Assembly (NCBI GenBank): GCA_016790435.1
Contig: JAEUPE010000038.1
Span: 1-64,000, forward strand
From: Rubrivivax sp.
Lineage (GTDB): Bacteria > Pseudomonadota > Gammaproteobacteria > Burkholderiales > Burkholderiaceae_C
Direction of reading: 5' to 3'
DNA: 64,000 bases
The notes beneath the pieces are model-generated. The model worked only from the letters and a program-made list of their open reading frames with translations. It was not told where the DNA came from and searched no databases. Position 1 is the stretch's first letter. The number at the start of each line of letters is the position of its first letter. A program made the translations under genes and the position numbers. Below are positions 48,049 through 57,198 of the stretch, in pieces.

Positions 48049-49677
48049 TCATGCAGTGACCTCGCCCCTGAGTGCCTCGAGCAGGGCCTTTCGGTCGACC
48101 TTGCCGTTGACGTTGAGCGGCAGGCGTTCGAGCACCCGCAGTTCCTTGGGCACCATCACGCCGGGAAGCATCTCTTTCAGACGCGCGCGAAGCTCCGCAA
48201 CCTCGACCTTCGGGCGCGCGACGAAACCCACGACGCCACTGGCACCACCCGTCGTCAGCGGCCAGCCGACCGCAACGACTTCGTCACTGCCGCTGGCGCC
48301 GCGCATGGCCTGCTCGATCTCGCCGAGCTCGATGCGCACACCGGCGATCTTGATCTGGTAGTCCATGCGGCCCAGGTACGGAATCGGCGCGCCCTCGGGT
48401 GCTCGCCGTACGAGGTCGCCCGTGCGGTAGTGCACCTGCTCGCTGCCGGGCAGGCGGATGAAGCTCTTTGCCGTGCGCTCGGCGTCCTTCCAGTAGCCAG
48501 GGGTGACCTGCGGTCCCGCGATCAGCAACTCGCCCTCGCCACCGACGGGCACTTCGCGCAGGTCGGCATCGACCACCCGAAGCGTCACGCCCGGGCCGGC
48601 ACTGCCGATGGGTACGACGCCATGCAGCGCTTCGGCAGGCGAGCGTTCGCGGTCCCAGCGGTAGTAGGAGGCGTCCACCGTGCATTCGGTGGGGCCGTAG
48701 ACATTGTCGATGGCCGCGTTCGGCGCCGCCAGCGCGAGCCGGGCCGCGAGATCGGCCGAGAGCGCCTCGCCACCGAAGCGGGCGAGTCGGAGCAGCGGAA
48801 AGCGCCCGGGGCGCCAGCCATTGCTGCGGTCCATCATGTGCCCGGTGGAAGGCACGATGTCGATGACCGTCAACGCGCGCTTCTCGATGTACTTGTTCGG
48901 GTTGATCCACTCCGGCAGCGTCGGGCCGCACAGGCAGGCGCCGAGCGACCAGCCGACGAAGAGGTCGAACATCGAGGAGTCGAAGGTGATGTCGTAGAAC
49001 TGCGAGAAGCGGTCCTCGGGGCCGATGCCGAGCGCGCGATAGCGCTCCTGCGACATCTGCACAAAGCGCACGACGTTGCGGTGCAGGACGCCCACGCCCT
49101 TCGGCGTACCGGTGCTGCCGGAGGTGAAGAAGAGGTACGCCAGGTCATCGGGCGAGGCGGGCCGCGGCGCAAACGTCGCGGCATCGGCTTGCCCGGCCTG
49201 GTCGGCAGATGCACAGATGAAACGATGCCGCGGCCAGCGCGTCGAGAGTTCGTTGACGCGCACCGCATCGTCGGCGATGACGAGCAGCGGTCGCTCGATG
49301 GCCGCGAGCAGCGGCTCGAGCGCGGCCAGGCCCGCGGCATCAGCGACCAGCGCATGCGCCTCGGCCAGCTCGAGCATCTGCCGCGTGCGATCGTGCGGAA
49401 AACCGGGGTTGAGCGGCACCACCGCGCCGCCGGCATAAAGCGCGCCGAGGATGCCCGCGTACATCTGCGCCGAGCGGCTGGCGAGCACACCGACACGCGG
49501 CTTCGCCAGGCCGCCAGTGGCGACGAGCGCGTGTGCGACCTGCTGCGCCCTGGAACGCAGTTCGCCATAGCTCAGCGACTCGCTGCCGACCTCGATGGCG
49601 GGCCGCCCGGGATGCGCCTCGGCGGCGTCGAGGAAGGTGTGGTGCAAGCCATCGCCATAGGCGCCAACGATCGTCAT
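48049..49677 (-). CDS. Stand-alone amino-acid-type adenylating enzyme
   Basis: A 542-residue ANL enzyme with amino-acid adenylation features: LFFTSGSTGTPKGVGVLHRN near residue 178, YDITFDSSMFDLFVGWSLGA near 222, DNVYGPTECTVDASYY near 325, YRTGDLVRRAPEG near 420, and a C-terminal lysine in NVNGKVDRKALLEAL near 522. The FDSS aspartate expected to bind an alpha-amino group is present. There is no attached carrier domain, so it resembles DltA-like enzymes that load a separate carrier protein. Its position between two secreted lipoprotein genes, without a neighbouring carrier or DltB-like gene, is odd. Likely partners are ACP1, ACP2 or the megasynthase carriers, all distant. Substrate unknown. Confidence 0.86.
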   Translation of the reverse strand: MTIVGAYGDGLHHTFLDAAEAHPGRPAIEVGSESLSYGELRSRAQQVAHALVATGGLAKPRVGVLASRSAQMYAGILGALYAGGAVVPLNPGFPHDRTRQMLELAEAHALVADAAGLAALEPLLAAIERPLLVIADDAVRVNELSTRWPRHRFICASADQAGQADAATFAPRPASPDDLAYLFFTSGSTGTPKGVGVLHRNVVRFVQMSQERYRALGIGPEDRFSQFYDITFDSSMFDLFVGWSLGACLCGPTLPEWINPNKYIEKRALTVIDIVPSTGHMMDRSNGWRPGRFPLLRLARFGGEALSADLAARLALAAPNAAIDNVYGPTECTVDASYYRWDRERSPAEALHGVVPIGSAGPGVTLRVVDADLREVPVGGEGELLIAGPQVTPGYWKDAERTAKSFIRLPGSEQVHYRTGDLVRRAPEGAPIPYLGRMDYQIKIAGVRIELGEIEQAMRGASGSDEVVAVGWPLTTGGASGVVGFVARPKVEVAELRARLKEMLPGVMVPKELRVLERLPLNVNGKVDRKALLEALRGEVTA

Positions 49678-49807
49678 CGGACGATTCTAGGAAGCGCCCC
49701 CGCGACGCCACGAAGGCGCGCGCGTGCATTGCTCACGCGCGGCCCGCCGCCGATCAAGCGTCGAGATCGAGGAGAGGAGGCGCGTGCACGATGCCCGCGC
49801 CCGGGCA

Positions 49808-52063
49808 TCAGCGCGGTGGGCCGATGTACTTCGTGCCGGCCGCCATCTGCGCGAAGAACATCACCGTGTCCTCGTCCGCACCCTTGACGCCGCCGTTGTA
49901 CAGGTTGAGCAGAAGACCCATGTCGCCCATCTGGCGGAAGGGAACGAGCTTGCCCATCGACAGCGGCGTCGCCCCGGTGTAGTCGAGCTTGCCGTCGCGG
50001 TACTTCCAGTTCGTGTGGCGCGCCGCCAGGCGGCCGTCGATCCAGATCTCCATCACGCCGTCGGACGGGCTCGTGCCCACCGCCCCGGTGCTGTTCCAGG
50101 TGTTGAGCTTCTTGCGGATCTCCACCGTGTACCACTTGTTCGGGAAGAAGCCGGCACCGAGGCCGCCCATCTGCCCGAAGGGCATGTCGTACTTGACCAT
50201 GTCCCACGAGTGCACGTAGCTCTGAACGCCCATCAGGCCGATGTCGGACGGGTGCACACGGAAGCCGAGGCGGTTGGTGTGGCCGATGTTCTCGCCGCCG
50301 ACGTTGTTGTTGCCGCCGAAGAAGGTCCAGTGGTGCGTGCCAACGCCCCACTTGCCTTCCCGGATGGCGTAGGTGGCGGTGGCTCCGCTTTCGGTGCGGA
50401 AGGCCTTGGTATCGGCCAGCAGCTTGGGCGTCACGGCGAAGCGCACTCGGAAGCGAACGTAGGTCTCGTCGAGCGTGCCGGCGACCGCCTTCGGGAACAG
50501 CGCCCAGAGGTCCGCACCCGTCGAGCCGCCGTACCCGACCGAGCCGCCGTCGGCCACGGATTCCTTGGGGATCACCACGCGCAACGCACCGAGGCCAGGT
50601 GCGACCGGCTGGAAGCCGTCGCCCGTGTACGACGAGTTCACGAGCGTGATCGTGTTGCCCGTGTTCTGTTTGTAGAACCACTTGTGTGTGCCGGCGATGG
50701 GCACGCCGTTGTGCGCCGTCGGCAGCTTGGCCGGGTTCGCGGCGCCGGTGCCGAACAGTTCCGGATCCCAGTAGCTCAGGTTCCACACATCGATGGAACT
50801 GAAGTTCTGTATCACGTAGTCGCCGAGCGTGGTGCCGTCCTCGTAGCGCTGCGCGAACAGGATCGACGGGTCGTTCTTCAGGCCGGCATCGCCGGCATAG
50901 CTGTTGGCCACGCCCAGCGTCACCGGGGAGGTGTTCACGGGCGGGTTGGCAAGATAGCCATTGATCGTCGCCTGGCCCGTCGTGTGCTGCGTCACCGAGA
51001 TCGTCAGCGTCGCCGAGCTCACAGCCTTGGCCGGCATCTCGAACTCGAGCGCCACTGCGGCGTTGATCGCGGCTTCAGGGTTGGCACCCGTCTGCGTGTA
51101 CGAGGTACCGGGCATCAACTGCACGCAGGCCGTGCACGCCAGCGCGCCGACGGTACCGTCGGTGTAGTTCACCTGGACGCGTGGCGCCGCAAGGCTCGGG
51201 TGGCGCTGCGTCGCGAGTGCACGCGTGCTGCCCACGACCTTGACGATGTAGGCGTTCCACCGCCCGCGAGCCAGGGCGGCCTGCACGCCAGCAGTGATGG
51301 ACGTGCTGTAGGTCGACGAGCCACTCGACACCGCGTTGGCGGCGAAGGTGAAGTGCGGGTTGCTCGTGGCCTGCGCCGCGCCGCTCGTGTTGATCCAGTC
51401 GCCGCCGGGGTTGTTCCACAGCCACTGCGCCGAATGCTCGACGCTCGAGTAGGAGGGGCCGATCTTGCCCAGTTCGTAGGCAGCGGCCGGCGTCCCGGTG
51501 CTCGCCTTCGCCAGTACCTCGTAGTAGGTGCCGTCGCCGCGGCGCGTGGCGGTCGAGGCGCGGGCGTCGACGAAGAGCGTCTTCTTCGTGCTGCGGTAGG
51601 CCTCGTTGTCGATCGGTGCCGGCGCGGCCGTCGGGGCGGCCGTCGGCGCCGCGGTAGGTGCGGCGGTCGGTGACGCGGTAGGCGCTGCGGTAGGTGCGGC
51701 GGTCGGCGCGGCCGTAGGGGCCGGCGTCGGGCTGGCGGTCGGCGATGCCGTCGGGCTCGCGGTCGGCGCGGTCGTCGGTCTCGTCGTCGGGGCCGCGGTT
51801 GGTGCCGCCGTGGGCGAGCTTGTCGGCGAGGCCGTCGGCGCTGGAGTGGGCAACGCCGTGGGTGAACTCGTCGGGGCTGATGTGGAGGGCGTCGGGGCCG
51901 CCGTGGGCACGGCCGTCCACCAGCGGCGGCGGCGGCGCTGCGCCGCTGCCTCGCCGTCTTCTTCAATAGCGGTCTCGTCGTCGGCACCACCACAAGCGGT
52001 GATGCCGGAGCTTGCGCCCACCAGGGCGAAGGCTAGCGTGACTCTGCGGCGGTCGTTCTTCAT
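49808..52063 (-). CDS. Secreted lipoprotein B' (paralogue of B)
   Basis: A 751-residue protein with lipoprotein signal RRRVTLAFALVGASSGITAC (lipid cysteine 24), a basic patch, a long Pro-Thr-Ala linker (about residues 45-155) and the B-type globular domain. Its C-terminal 400 residues are nearly the same as those of lipoprotein B (for example HKWFYKQNTGNTITLVNSSY and LGFRVHPSDIGLMG here), indicating a recent duplication. The signal and linker, however, closely match those of lipoprotein A. No Shine-Dalgarno is visible before ATG 52063. A 250-base gap upstream (52064-52313) should hold its promoter; nothing else was seen there. Confidence 0.82.
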   Translation of the reverse strand: MKNDRRRVTLAFALVGASSGITACGGADDETAIEEDGEAAAQRRRRRWWTAVPTAAPTPSTSAPTSSPTALPTPAPTASPTSSPTAAPTAAPTTRPTTAPTASPTASPTASPTPAPTAAPTAAPTAAPTASPTAAPTAAPTAAPTAAPAPIDNEAYRSTKKTLFVDARASTATRRGDGTYYEVLAKASTGTPAAAYELGKIGPSYSSVEHSAQWLWNNPGGDWINTSGAAQATSNPHFTFAANAVSSGSSTYSTSITAGVQAALARGRWNAYIVKVVGSTRALATQRHPSLAAPRVQVNYTDGTVGALACTACVQLMPGTSYTQTGANPEAAINAAVALEFEMPAKAVSSATLTISVTQHTTGQATINGYLANPPVNTSPVTLGVANSYAGDAGLKNDPSILFAQRYEDGTTLGDYVIQNFSSIDVWNLSYWDPELFGTGAANPAKLPTAHNGVPIAGTHKWFYKQNTGNTITLVNSSYTGDGFQPVAPGLGALRVVIPKESVADGGSVGYGGSTGADLWALFPKAVAGTLDETYVRFRVRFAVTPKLLADTKAFRTESGATATYAIREGKWGVGTHHWTFFGGNNNVGGENIGHTNRLGFRVHPSDIGLMGVQSYVHSWDMVKYDMPFGQMGGLGAGFFPNKWYTVEIRKKLNTWNSTGAVGTSPSDGVMEIWIDGRLAARHTNWKYRDGKLDYTGATPLSMGKLVPFRQMGDMGLLLNLYNGGVKGADEDTVMFFAQMAAGTKYIGPPR
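51625..51915 (-). repeat. Pro-Thr-Ala linker repeat in lipoprotein B'
   Basis: Encodes about 30 APT/SPT/TAPT units, the same class as in lipoprotein A and unlike the PPSPT linker of its globular-domain paralogue B. Confidence 0.85.
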
Positions 52064-52313
52064 GGAGGGGGCGGGCTCGGTGTTGTGGTGCCTCGAACCC
52101 GCCGCAGGCGGACCTGGCGGCGGGCTGCCGGGCCCGCAATGCGCGGGGCGGCACGAGTCAGATCGGCCATTCTTCGGCTACATGAAGCCTGCAGGTAACC
52201 CAGGCCGCGCTTCGGCCCCTGGGAATTACAGGTGGTGACGCTTGCTTGCAGAGAGCCGCGAAGTTGTCACGGACGCAGTCACAACCCCGGCGCGGCAGCC
52301 GGGCAAGCGGGGC

Positions 52314-53216
52314 TCAGAACTTGCTCAGCGCCCAGCCGGAGGTGGGCCTGGGGCCCGACGCTGGCCTGCGCTTGGGCAGGCAGAGGTAACCGTGGCGGCG
52401 GTACAGCTCGAAGAACCCGAATCGCAACATGTTCCGAAACGAGGCATCGGGCGAGTCGACGGTGCCGGTCGCCGTCTCGGCGGTCATCCAGCGACAGCCG
52501 CGCTCACCTGCGTCGCGCACGCTGTGCCACAGCAACGCCGTTTGCAGGCCGCGGCCTCGGTGGGAGGGTAGCGTCGCGCTCCAGCCGAACCAGGCCGTGT
52601 CGTCATGGACGTGGGTCAAGCAGGTCGCCACCGGGTGCGCACCGTCGAAGGCCACCCACTGGGCGAATTCGCTGGAGGAAGGAGCGGACCGCAGGATCCT
52701 GGCCGTCGGGCCGGAGATGCCAAAGACACGCGTGACGATGTCGGCCGCGATCCCCGTGCGATCGGAGCCCACCCGCTCAACGCGCCACGTCGATGGCTGC
52801 TCGTGAGGCAACGCGGCGCAGTCCATGGCCAGCATCACGGTCGGCAGGCTGCGGCGCAGGCGCAGCAGCTTGAGCATCACGCGCGCGCGCTCGTGGGTGG
52901 CCACCGGCGCCAGCTCGAGGCCCCACGGCCCCTGGTGGTCGGCGAAGCGCGCTGCCACAGCCTCGGCGGTGGCTTCGTTGAACGTGTAGGTGAGCCCGAG
53001 CCCAAGCACACGGTTGAACAGAGTGGAGCTGCGATCACCGGGGCAGCGCAATGCGATGCCGTCCGCCAGCGGCGAGATGGTCACCGGCGCAGCCTCGGCG
53101 TCGCGCGCGGCGGCGCGGGCCAGCGCCACATAGGCATGGGCCTCGCTGAATTCGGCCACGGCAGCGGCCTGTCTTGCGTCCCAGCCGGGGGCGCCCGGAG
53201 CGATCGATGAGGTCAC
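52314..53216 (-). CDS. GNAT-like acyltransferase, paralogue of 15750-16610
   Basis: A 300-residue two-lobed GNAT-like protein. The second lobe contains VHDDTAWFGWSATLPSHRGR then GLQTALLWHSVRDAGERG and MTAETATGTVDSP, in which the acyl-CoA loop SHRGRGLQ is better preserved (RGRG) than in the paralogue. The first lobe, with FNRVLGLGLTYTFNEA, aligns with VNRVIGCGVEGGLDEA of the other copy. A GTG at 53216 is the only reasonable start and lacks a clear Shine-Dalgarno. It lies between the lipoprotein block and the exopolysaccharide operon; substrate unknown. Confidence 0.8.
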   Translation of the reverse strand: MTSSIAPGAPGWDARQAAAVAEFSEAHAYVALARAAARDAEAAPVTISPLADGIALRCPGDRSSTLFNRVLGLGLTYTFNEATAEAVAARFADHQGPWGLELAPVATHERARVMLKLLRLRRSLPTVMLAMDCAALPHEQPSTWRVERVGSDRTGIAADIVTRVFGISGPTARILRSAPSSSEFAQWVAFDGAHPVATCLTHVHDDTAWFGWSATLPSHRGRGLQTALLWHSVRDAGERGCRWMTAETATGTVDSPDASFRNMLRFGFFELYRRHGYLCLPKRRPASGPRPTSGWALSKF

Positions 53217-53311
53217 GGGTCAGCGGGCTCGTTCACCGGGACTCTGGACAAGCAAGGTTTCCCGCTTGTTCCCGGTCCGGCGCGCGTCCGAACGGTACGG
53301 TATACGGCATC

Positions 53312-53342
53312 CGATCGGCCAGCACCAAAGGTGGGCCGATCG
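53312..53342 (-). terminator. Strong hairpin after the exopolysaccharide operon
   Basis: CGATCGGCC (53312-53320) pairs perfectly with GGCCGATCG (53334-53342). The inner bases CACC (53323-53326) and GGTG (53330-53333) extend the stem past a two-base bulge to an AAA loop, 13 base pairs in all. It lies 50 bases beyond the deacetylase stop, where the minus-strand operon should end. No T-run is present. Confidence 0.65.
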
Positions 53343-53392
53343 ACAGGAATGCACGAGTCCCGGTCGTCGATGGAACACTGACTGCCGCTGCC

Positions 53393-54388
53393 TCAGGCCA
53401 CTTCAACAGGGCCCGCACCGGCGACGCGCATGCGCAATAGCCGCATCATCCAACGCCACTCCCCCGCGTCCCAAGGCGTGAAGCGCGGCAGCTGAAAGAC
53501 GTCCGACGATGCCGTCGCGGTACCTGCCGCGGTGCTCACGGCCACACGGAAACCGAGACGTCGCACCATTTCTACGTGGCGTCCGTCATAGTCCTGCATC
53601 GGCCGCCCGTTCGGGTATGCGAAGACATCGACCGGTGCATCGACCAATTGCTGCAGCCGCGCACGTCCCTGCGCAATCTCCGCCTCTGCATCGGCGTCGG
53701 CGAGCACGCGCAGGATGGGGTGGCGCGCCGTGTGTCCGCCGATCTCCATGCCGGCGCGATGCAATTCGACGACCTGCCCGGAACGCATCATCAGGTCATC
53801 GGGCAGTCGCTCGGTGCGAAGGAGGCGGGACAGCCGCGCGATGTACTCCTCGCGCTCATCGAACCCGAGGTACTTGATCTGGGGCAGCAGTTCATCGACG
53901 ACGCGACGCCGGTCCTGGGCGCTGGCCAAGGTGCGCGGACCAAGGCCGAACTCCGAGAGGTCGGCCGTGTCGCCGCGTGCTCCGCGCACGCACTCGATGA
54001 CGCTGTCGTTGAACATGCGCCCGCCATCGAGGAACCCCGTGGCAACGAAGAACGTGGCCTTGACGCCATGCCGGCGGAGGATGGGCAGAGCGATCTCGGC
54101 GTTGTCGGCATAGCCATCGTCGAAGGTGACGCACAACGCGCCGGCCGGCAACGTGCCCGCAGCCAGGCGCGCCGCTGCGTCACCCAGCGACAAGACGTTG
54201 AACGAGGTGGCGAGCAGCCGGACCAGGGCCTCGAACCGCGCCGCATCGACGAGATCCGGGAACATCGGGTCCGGTACGGGCAGCACTCGGTGGAAGATGA
54301 GGATCGACAGGCGAGACGCCGACAGTCGATCGGCGGCGCCACGCACCCACTGCACGCCGCGGGCGAGCAAAGGCAGTGCGACGCTCAC
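53393..54388 (-). CDS. Polysaccharide deacetylase (NodB-like), exosortase A locus type
   Basis: A 331-residue CE4-type protein predicted to remove N- or O-acetyl groups from the exopolysaccharide. Motif 1 is VTFDDGYADN near residue 88 with the catalytic and metal-binding aspartates; motif 2 is GGHTARHPIL near 205 with the HxxxH metal ligands; motif 3 is FAYPNGRPMQDYD near 243. Preceding LSILIFHRVLPVPD is typical of exosortase-linked members. GTG 54388 overlaps the stop of the ligase-like gene (GTGA), so it is translationally coupled and last in the operon. Confidence 0.9.
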   Translation of the reverse strand: MSVALPLLARGVQWVRGAADRLSASRLSILIFHRVLPVPDPMFPDLVDAARFEALVRLLATSFNVLSLGDAAARLAAGTLPAGALCVTFDDGYADNAEIALPILRRHGVKATFFVATGFLDGGRMFNDSVIECVRGARGDTADLSEFGLGPRTLASAQDRRRVVDELLPQIKYLGFDEREEYIARLSRLLRTERLPDDLMMRSGQVVELHRAGMEIGGHTARHPILRVLADADAEAEIAQGRARLQQLVDAPVDVFAYPNGRPMQDYDGRHVEMVRRLGFRVAVSTAAGTATASSDVFQLPRFTPWDAGEWRWMMRLLRMRVAGAGPVEVA

Positions 54389-55755
54389 TTGCGCAGCGCC
54401 CCGGCCGCGCCGCCGTGCGGCTGGCCGGTGGTGGCCACGGGCGCCGCTCCCGAGCGTGCGCCAGCGCTGGGAACGCCACCCGCCGCACGCTCCGCGGTCC
54501 GCCTGCGCACGAGCACGTCGCACAGCACGACAAACGAGAAGACGTAGTACGGCAGGTCGAGGTAGGCCAGGCTGAGGAAGGCCCCGCCGACCATGTAGCC
54601 AATCATGCTCACCTGCACCATGCGCATCAGCGAAGGGACCCAGCCGCTGAACTCCGGATCGTTGAGCGTGCGGTTGGCAACGCGGCCGGCGGTGAACCAG
54701 GTGGCCCCCAGCAGGCCCAGGAAAAGGCCGAGGCCGACGAAGCCGTGCTCGCCCAGCATCTGGAAGTAGATGCTGTGCGCCACGTAGACGCGCCCGGCGA
54801 ACTGCTCGAACACACCGTCGACCGGCGCGTAGCGATCGAAGACGATCGGATGGTCGGCCTGGAAGCCGGCGCCGACGAACGGCCTGTCCACCGCCGCGTT
54901 CCACAACGTCGTCCAGGTCCATATCCGGGACATGGCCGATCCGTCCTCGCCATAGGTCTTCATCGTCTCCATGCGCTCCGTCCAGCTATCGGGCATGAAC
55001 GCGATCGCCACGCCGACGAGCGTGATCAACATCAGGCTCGTGCGCACCGGATGCTTGCCCTTCAGGCCGAGGAAGAAGGCCATGGCGAGCAGCGCCAGCA
55101 GCGCACCGCGCGACTGGCTGCCGAGCACCGAGAAGGCGCAGGTGATCATCATGAACATCAGCACACCGCGCAGCCAGCGCCGCGGCTCGGTTTCGCGCAG
55201 GAAGTACATGAGCGGCATCAGCATCACGAGGGCCACGGCGAGCGCGTTGTTTTCCTCCAGCATGCCGCCCGGCGGGCCCCAGACGCGGCTGCCGCCGCCC
55301 GTCAGCACCGTGAAGATGCCGCCCTTCACGCCGAAGAAGGCGACTGACAGCACCACCACCCACACCAGCCAGCGGATCTCCTTCTCGTCGCGCACGAGCA
55401 TCCAGGTGACGAAAAGCATGACCTGGATCTTCAGCACGAAGATCCAGCGTTCGCGCACCTGGTCGGCGGGTGCCATCGCGAAGAGGCTCGTGAAGGTCAT
55501 CCAGAGAATCAGCGCGATCAGCACCTTGGCGATTCCGGTGCGCGGCAGAGGTTGCCGCTTCTTGGTGAAGACCAGGGCCAGCAGGGTGGCTGCTGCCGCC
55601 ATCTGCGAGAAGGGCAGCGAGCGCGCGAATCCGTACGTCATCTTGTGCGGGTTCATCAGGCCCAGCCAGGCCCACAGGTAGGCGCCCAGCACCGGGTGCT
55701 TGAACACCATCACGAGAATGGCGCCTACGAGGGCTGAGAGGACAAGATCGCGCAT
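54385..55755 (-). CDS. O-antigen-ligase-like membrane protein, exosortase A system-associated
   Basis: A 456-residue polytopic membrane protein with about ten hydrophobic segments from residue 5 (LVLSALVGAILVMVFKHPVL) to about 425. Hallmarks of the putative O-glycosylation ligase of exosortase A systems (TIGR03097) are GAYLWAWLGLMNPHKMTYGF near 28, GLMNPHK, SQSRGALLALL near 228 and VAHSIYFQMLGEHGFVGLGL near 345, the last resembling the periplasmic loop of Wzy/WaaL proteins. It probably transfers or polymerises glycan at the periplasmic face. It lies 21 bases after the PaaK-like gene. Confidence 0.9.
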   Translation of the reverse strand: MRDLVLSALVGAILVMVFKHPVLGAYLWAWLGLMNPHKMTYGFARSLPFSQMAAAATLLALVFTKKRQPLPRTGIAKVLIALILWMTFTSLFAMAPADQVRERWIFVLKIQVMLFVTWMLVRDEKEIRWLVWVVVLSVAFFGVKGGIFTVLTGGGSRVWGPPGGMLEENNALAVALVMLMPLMYFLRETEPRRWLRGVLMFMMITCAFSVLGSQSRGALLALLAMAFFLGLKGKHPVRTSLMLITLVGVAIAFMPDSWTERMETMKTYGEDGSAMSRIWTWTTLWNAAVDRPFVGAGFQADHPIVFDRYAPVDGVFEQFAGRVYVAHSIYFQMLGEHGFVGLGLFLGLLGATWFTAGRVANRTLNDPEFSGWVPSLMRMVQVSMIGYMVGGAFLSLAYLDLPYYVFSFVVLCDVLVRRRTAERAAGGVPSAGARSGAAPVATTGQPHGGAAGALRK

Positions 55756-55776
55756 CTGGTGACTCCAGCGGTCCCG

Positions 55777-57198
55777 TCAGAGAGCGTGGCTCACGATGTA
55801 GCGGTACTTGCCCGAGCGCTCGCGGGGAAGCGTCGCCACGGTCTGAACCTGCACCTCCACGCCAGCACCCAGCCGCCGCTGGAAGCCCTGCACCACCGTG
55901 GGTACCACCACGGCGGCATCGTAGCGCTCGTCGGGCACGATCTCCACGCGCGTGAGTTGGCGCGTCTCCTGAGTCACCTTGAACCCTTCGATGCCGGGCA
56001 GGTCGCGCAGGATGTAGATGAGCGCCAGGCCGTGCATCACCGTGCCGTCGGCGGCGACGACGAAGTCGGTGGTGCGACCCTGCAGGTCGCGCAGCAGAGG
56101 CAGGCCGCGACCGCACGGGCAGCGCGCATCGTCGAGCACGCCAACATCGCCGGTGCGGTAGCGAACGAACGGGAACTCGGCCGTCGAGAGTTCGGTGACC
56201 ACGAGTTCGCCGGGCTGGCCCGGCGCGACCGGACTACCGTCGTTGTCGACGGCCTCGACGACGATGTCCTCTGCGCTCAGGTGCATCCCACCGGCCGGGC
56301 ACTCGTGCGCGATGAAGCCGGCATCGCGCCCGCCATAGCCGTTGGCCACGCGGCAGCCGAACACCCGAGAGATGGCCTCCCGCTGATCGTCGTACAGGCG
56401 TTCGCTGGTCACGAACGCAACCTTGACGCCGAGATCGTCGAGCCGCGTGCCGCGCTTCTCCGCGTGGCGAGCGATATAGGTCAGTGCCGAAGGGTAGCCA
56501 AAGAGCATCGTCGGCCGGTTCCGGCGCAGCCATGCGACGAACTCGTCCAGGCGTGTCTCCGACATCTCGAAGGCCGGCAACAGGGTGCTGCGGAACAGCC
56601 CGTCGCGAAGCGCCTTCATGCGGTCCTGGGCGCCGTGCTCGATCGGCGAACCCCAGATCACCGCCTCGCGATCGCCGATGTCGACGCCCCACCAGCGCGT
56701 GGCCCGCCACTTGGCGGCCACATCGTGGCTCTTGCGGCCCCTGCCGATGTAGAAGACGAGCGGCTGCCCCGAGGAGCCGCCAGTGTTGTAACGGCTGAGT
56801 GTCCCGTGACCATCGGCTTTCATGCTTTCGGCATGCGTACGGATGTCCGCCTTCGTCAGCAGCGGCAAGCGTTGCAGGTCCGCGATCGCGCGGACCGCCT
56901 GCGGATCGAAGCCTGTGCGCTGGAACAGGTCCCGGTAGTAGGGCACACGTGCGCCGATCTCGGTGAGGAAGGCGCGCAGCCGCTCGATCTGCTCGCGCTG
57001 GATCTCGGCGGTCCCCAACCACTGGCTGCGTTCCAGGCGCCGACGGATCGCGACGCTGTCGTGTCCCTTGAGCCGCTCGTGCAGTGGGAAGAGCAGGCCG
57101 GCAGCCAGGCGCGTGTAGGCAGGGCGCGACGACACATCGGCCGATGCGAAGGAGGCAGCGCCGGCGGCATCACCCCGTTCGGTGTGCGCTGCGCTCAT
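55777..57198 (-). CDS. PaaK/CapK-like adenylate-forming protein of polysaccharide loci
   Basis: A 473-residue member of the phenylacetate-CoA ligase-like family common in capsule and exosortase A loci. Features: YNTGGSSGQPLVFYIGRGRK near residue 138 (P-loop-like), GYPSALTYIARHAEKRG near 240, ANGYGGRDAGFIAHECPAGG near 290, FVRYRTGDVGVLDD near 352 and a cysteine pair in ARCPCGRGLPLL near 368. The CoA-ligase fold suggests activation of an acid for transfer to the glycan, but the substrate is unknown. ATG 57198 overlaps the stop of the preceding gene (ATGA). Confidence 0.88.
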   Translation of the reverse strand: MSAAHTERGDAAGAASFASADVSSRPAYTRLAAGLLFPLHERLKGHDSVAIRRRLERSQWLGTAEIQREQIERLRAFLTEIGARVPYYRDLFQRTGFDPQAVRAIADLQRLPLLTKADIRTHAESMKADGHGTLSRYNTGGSSGQPLVFYIGRGRKSHDVAAKWRATRWWGVDIGDREAVIWGSPIEHGAQDRMKALRDGLFRSTLLPAFEMSETRLDEFVAWLRRNRPTMLFGYPSALTYIARHAEKRGTRLDDLGVKVAFVTSERLYDDQREAISRVFGCRVANGYGGRDAGFIAHECPAGGMHLSAEDIVVEAVDNDGSPVAPGQPGELVVTELSTAEFPFVRYRTGDVGVLDDARCPCGRGLPLLRDLQGRTTDFVVAADGTVMHGLALIYILRDLPGIEGFKVTQETRQLTRVEIVPDERYDAAVVVPTVVQGFQRRLGAGVEVQVQTVATLPRERSGKYRYIVSHAL

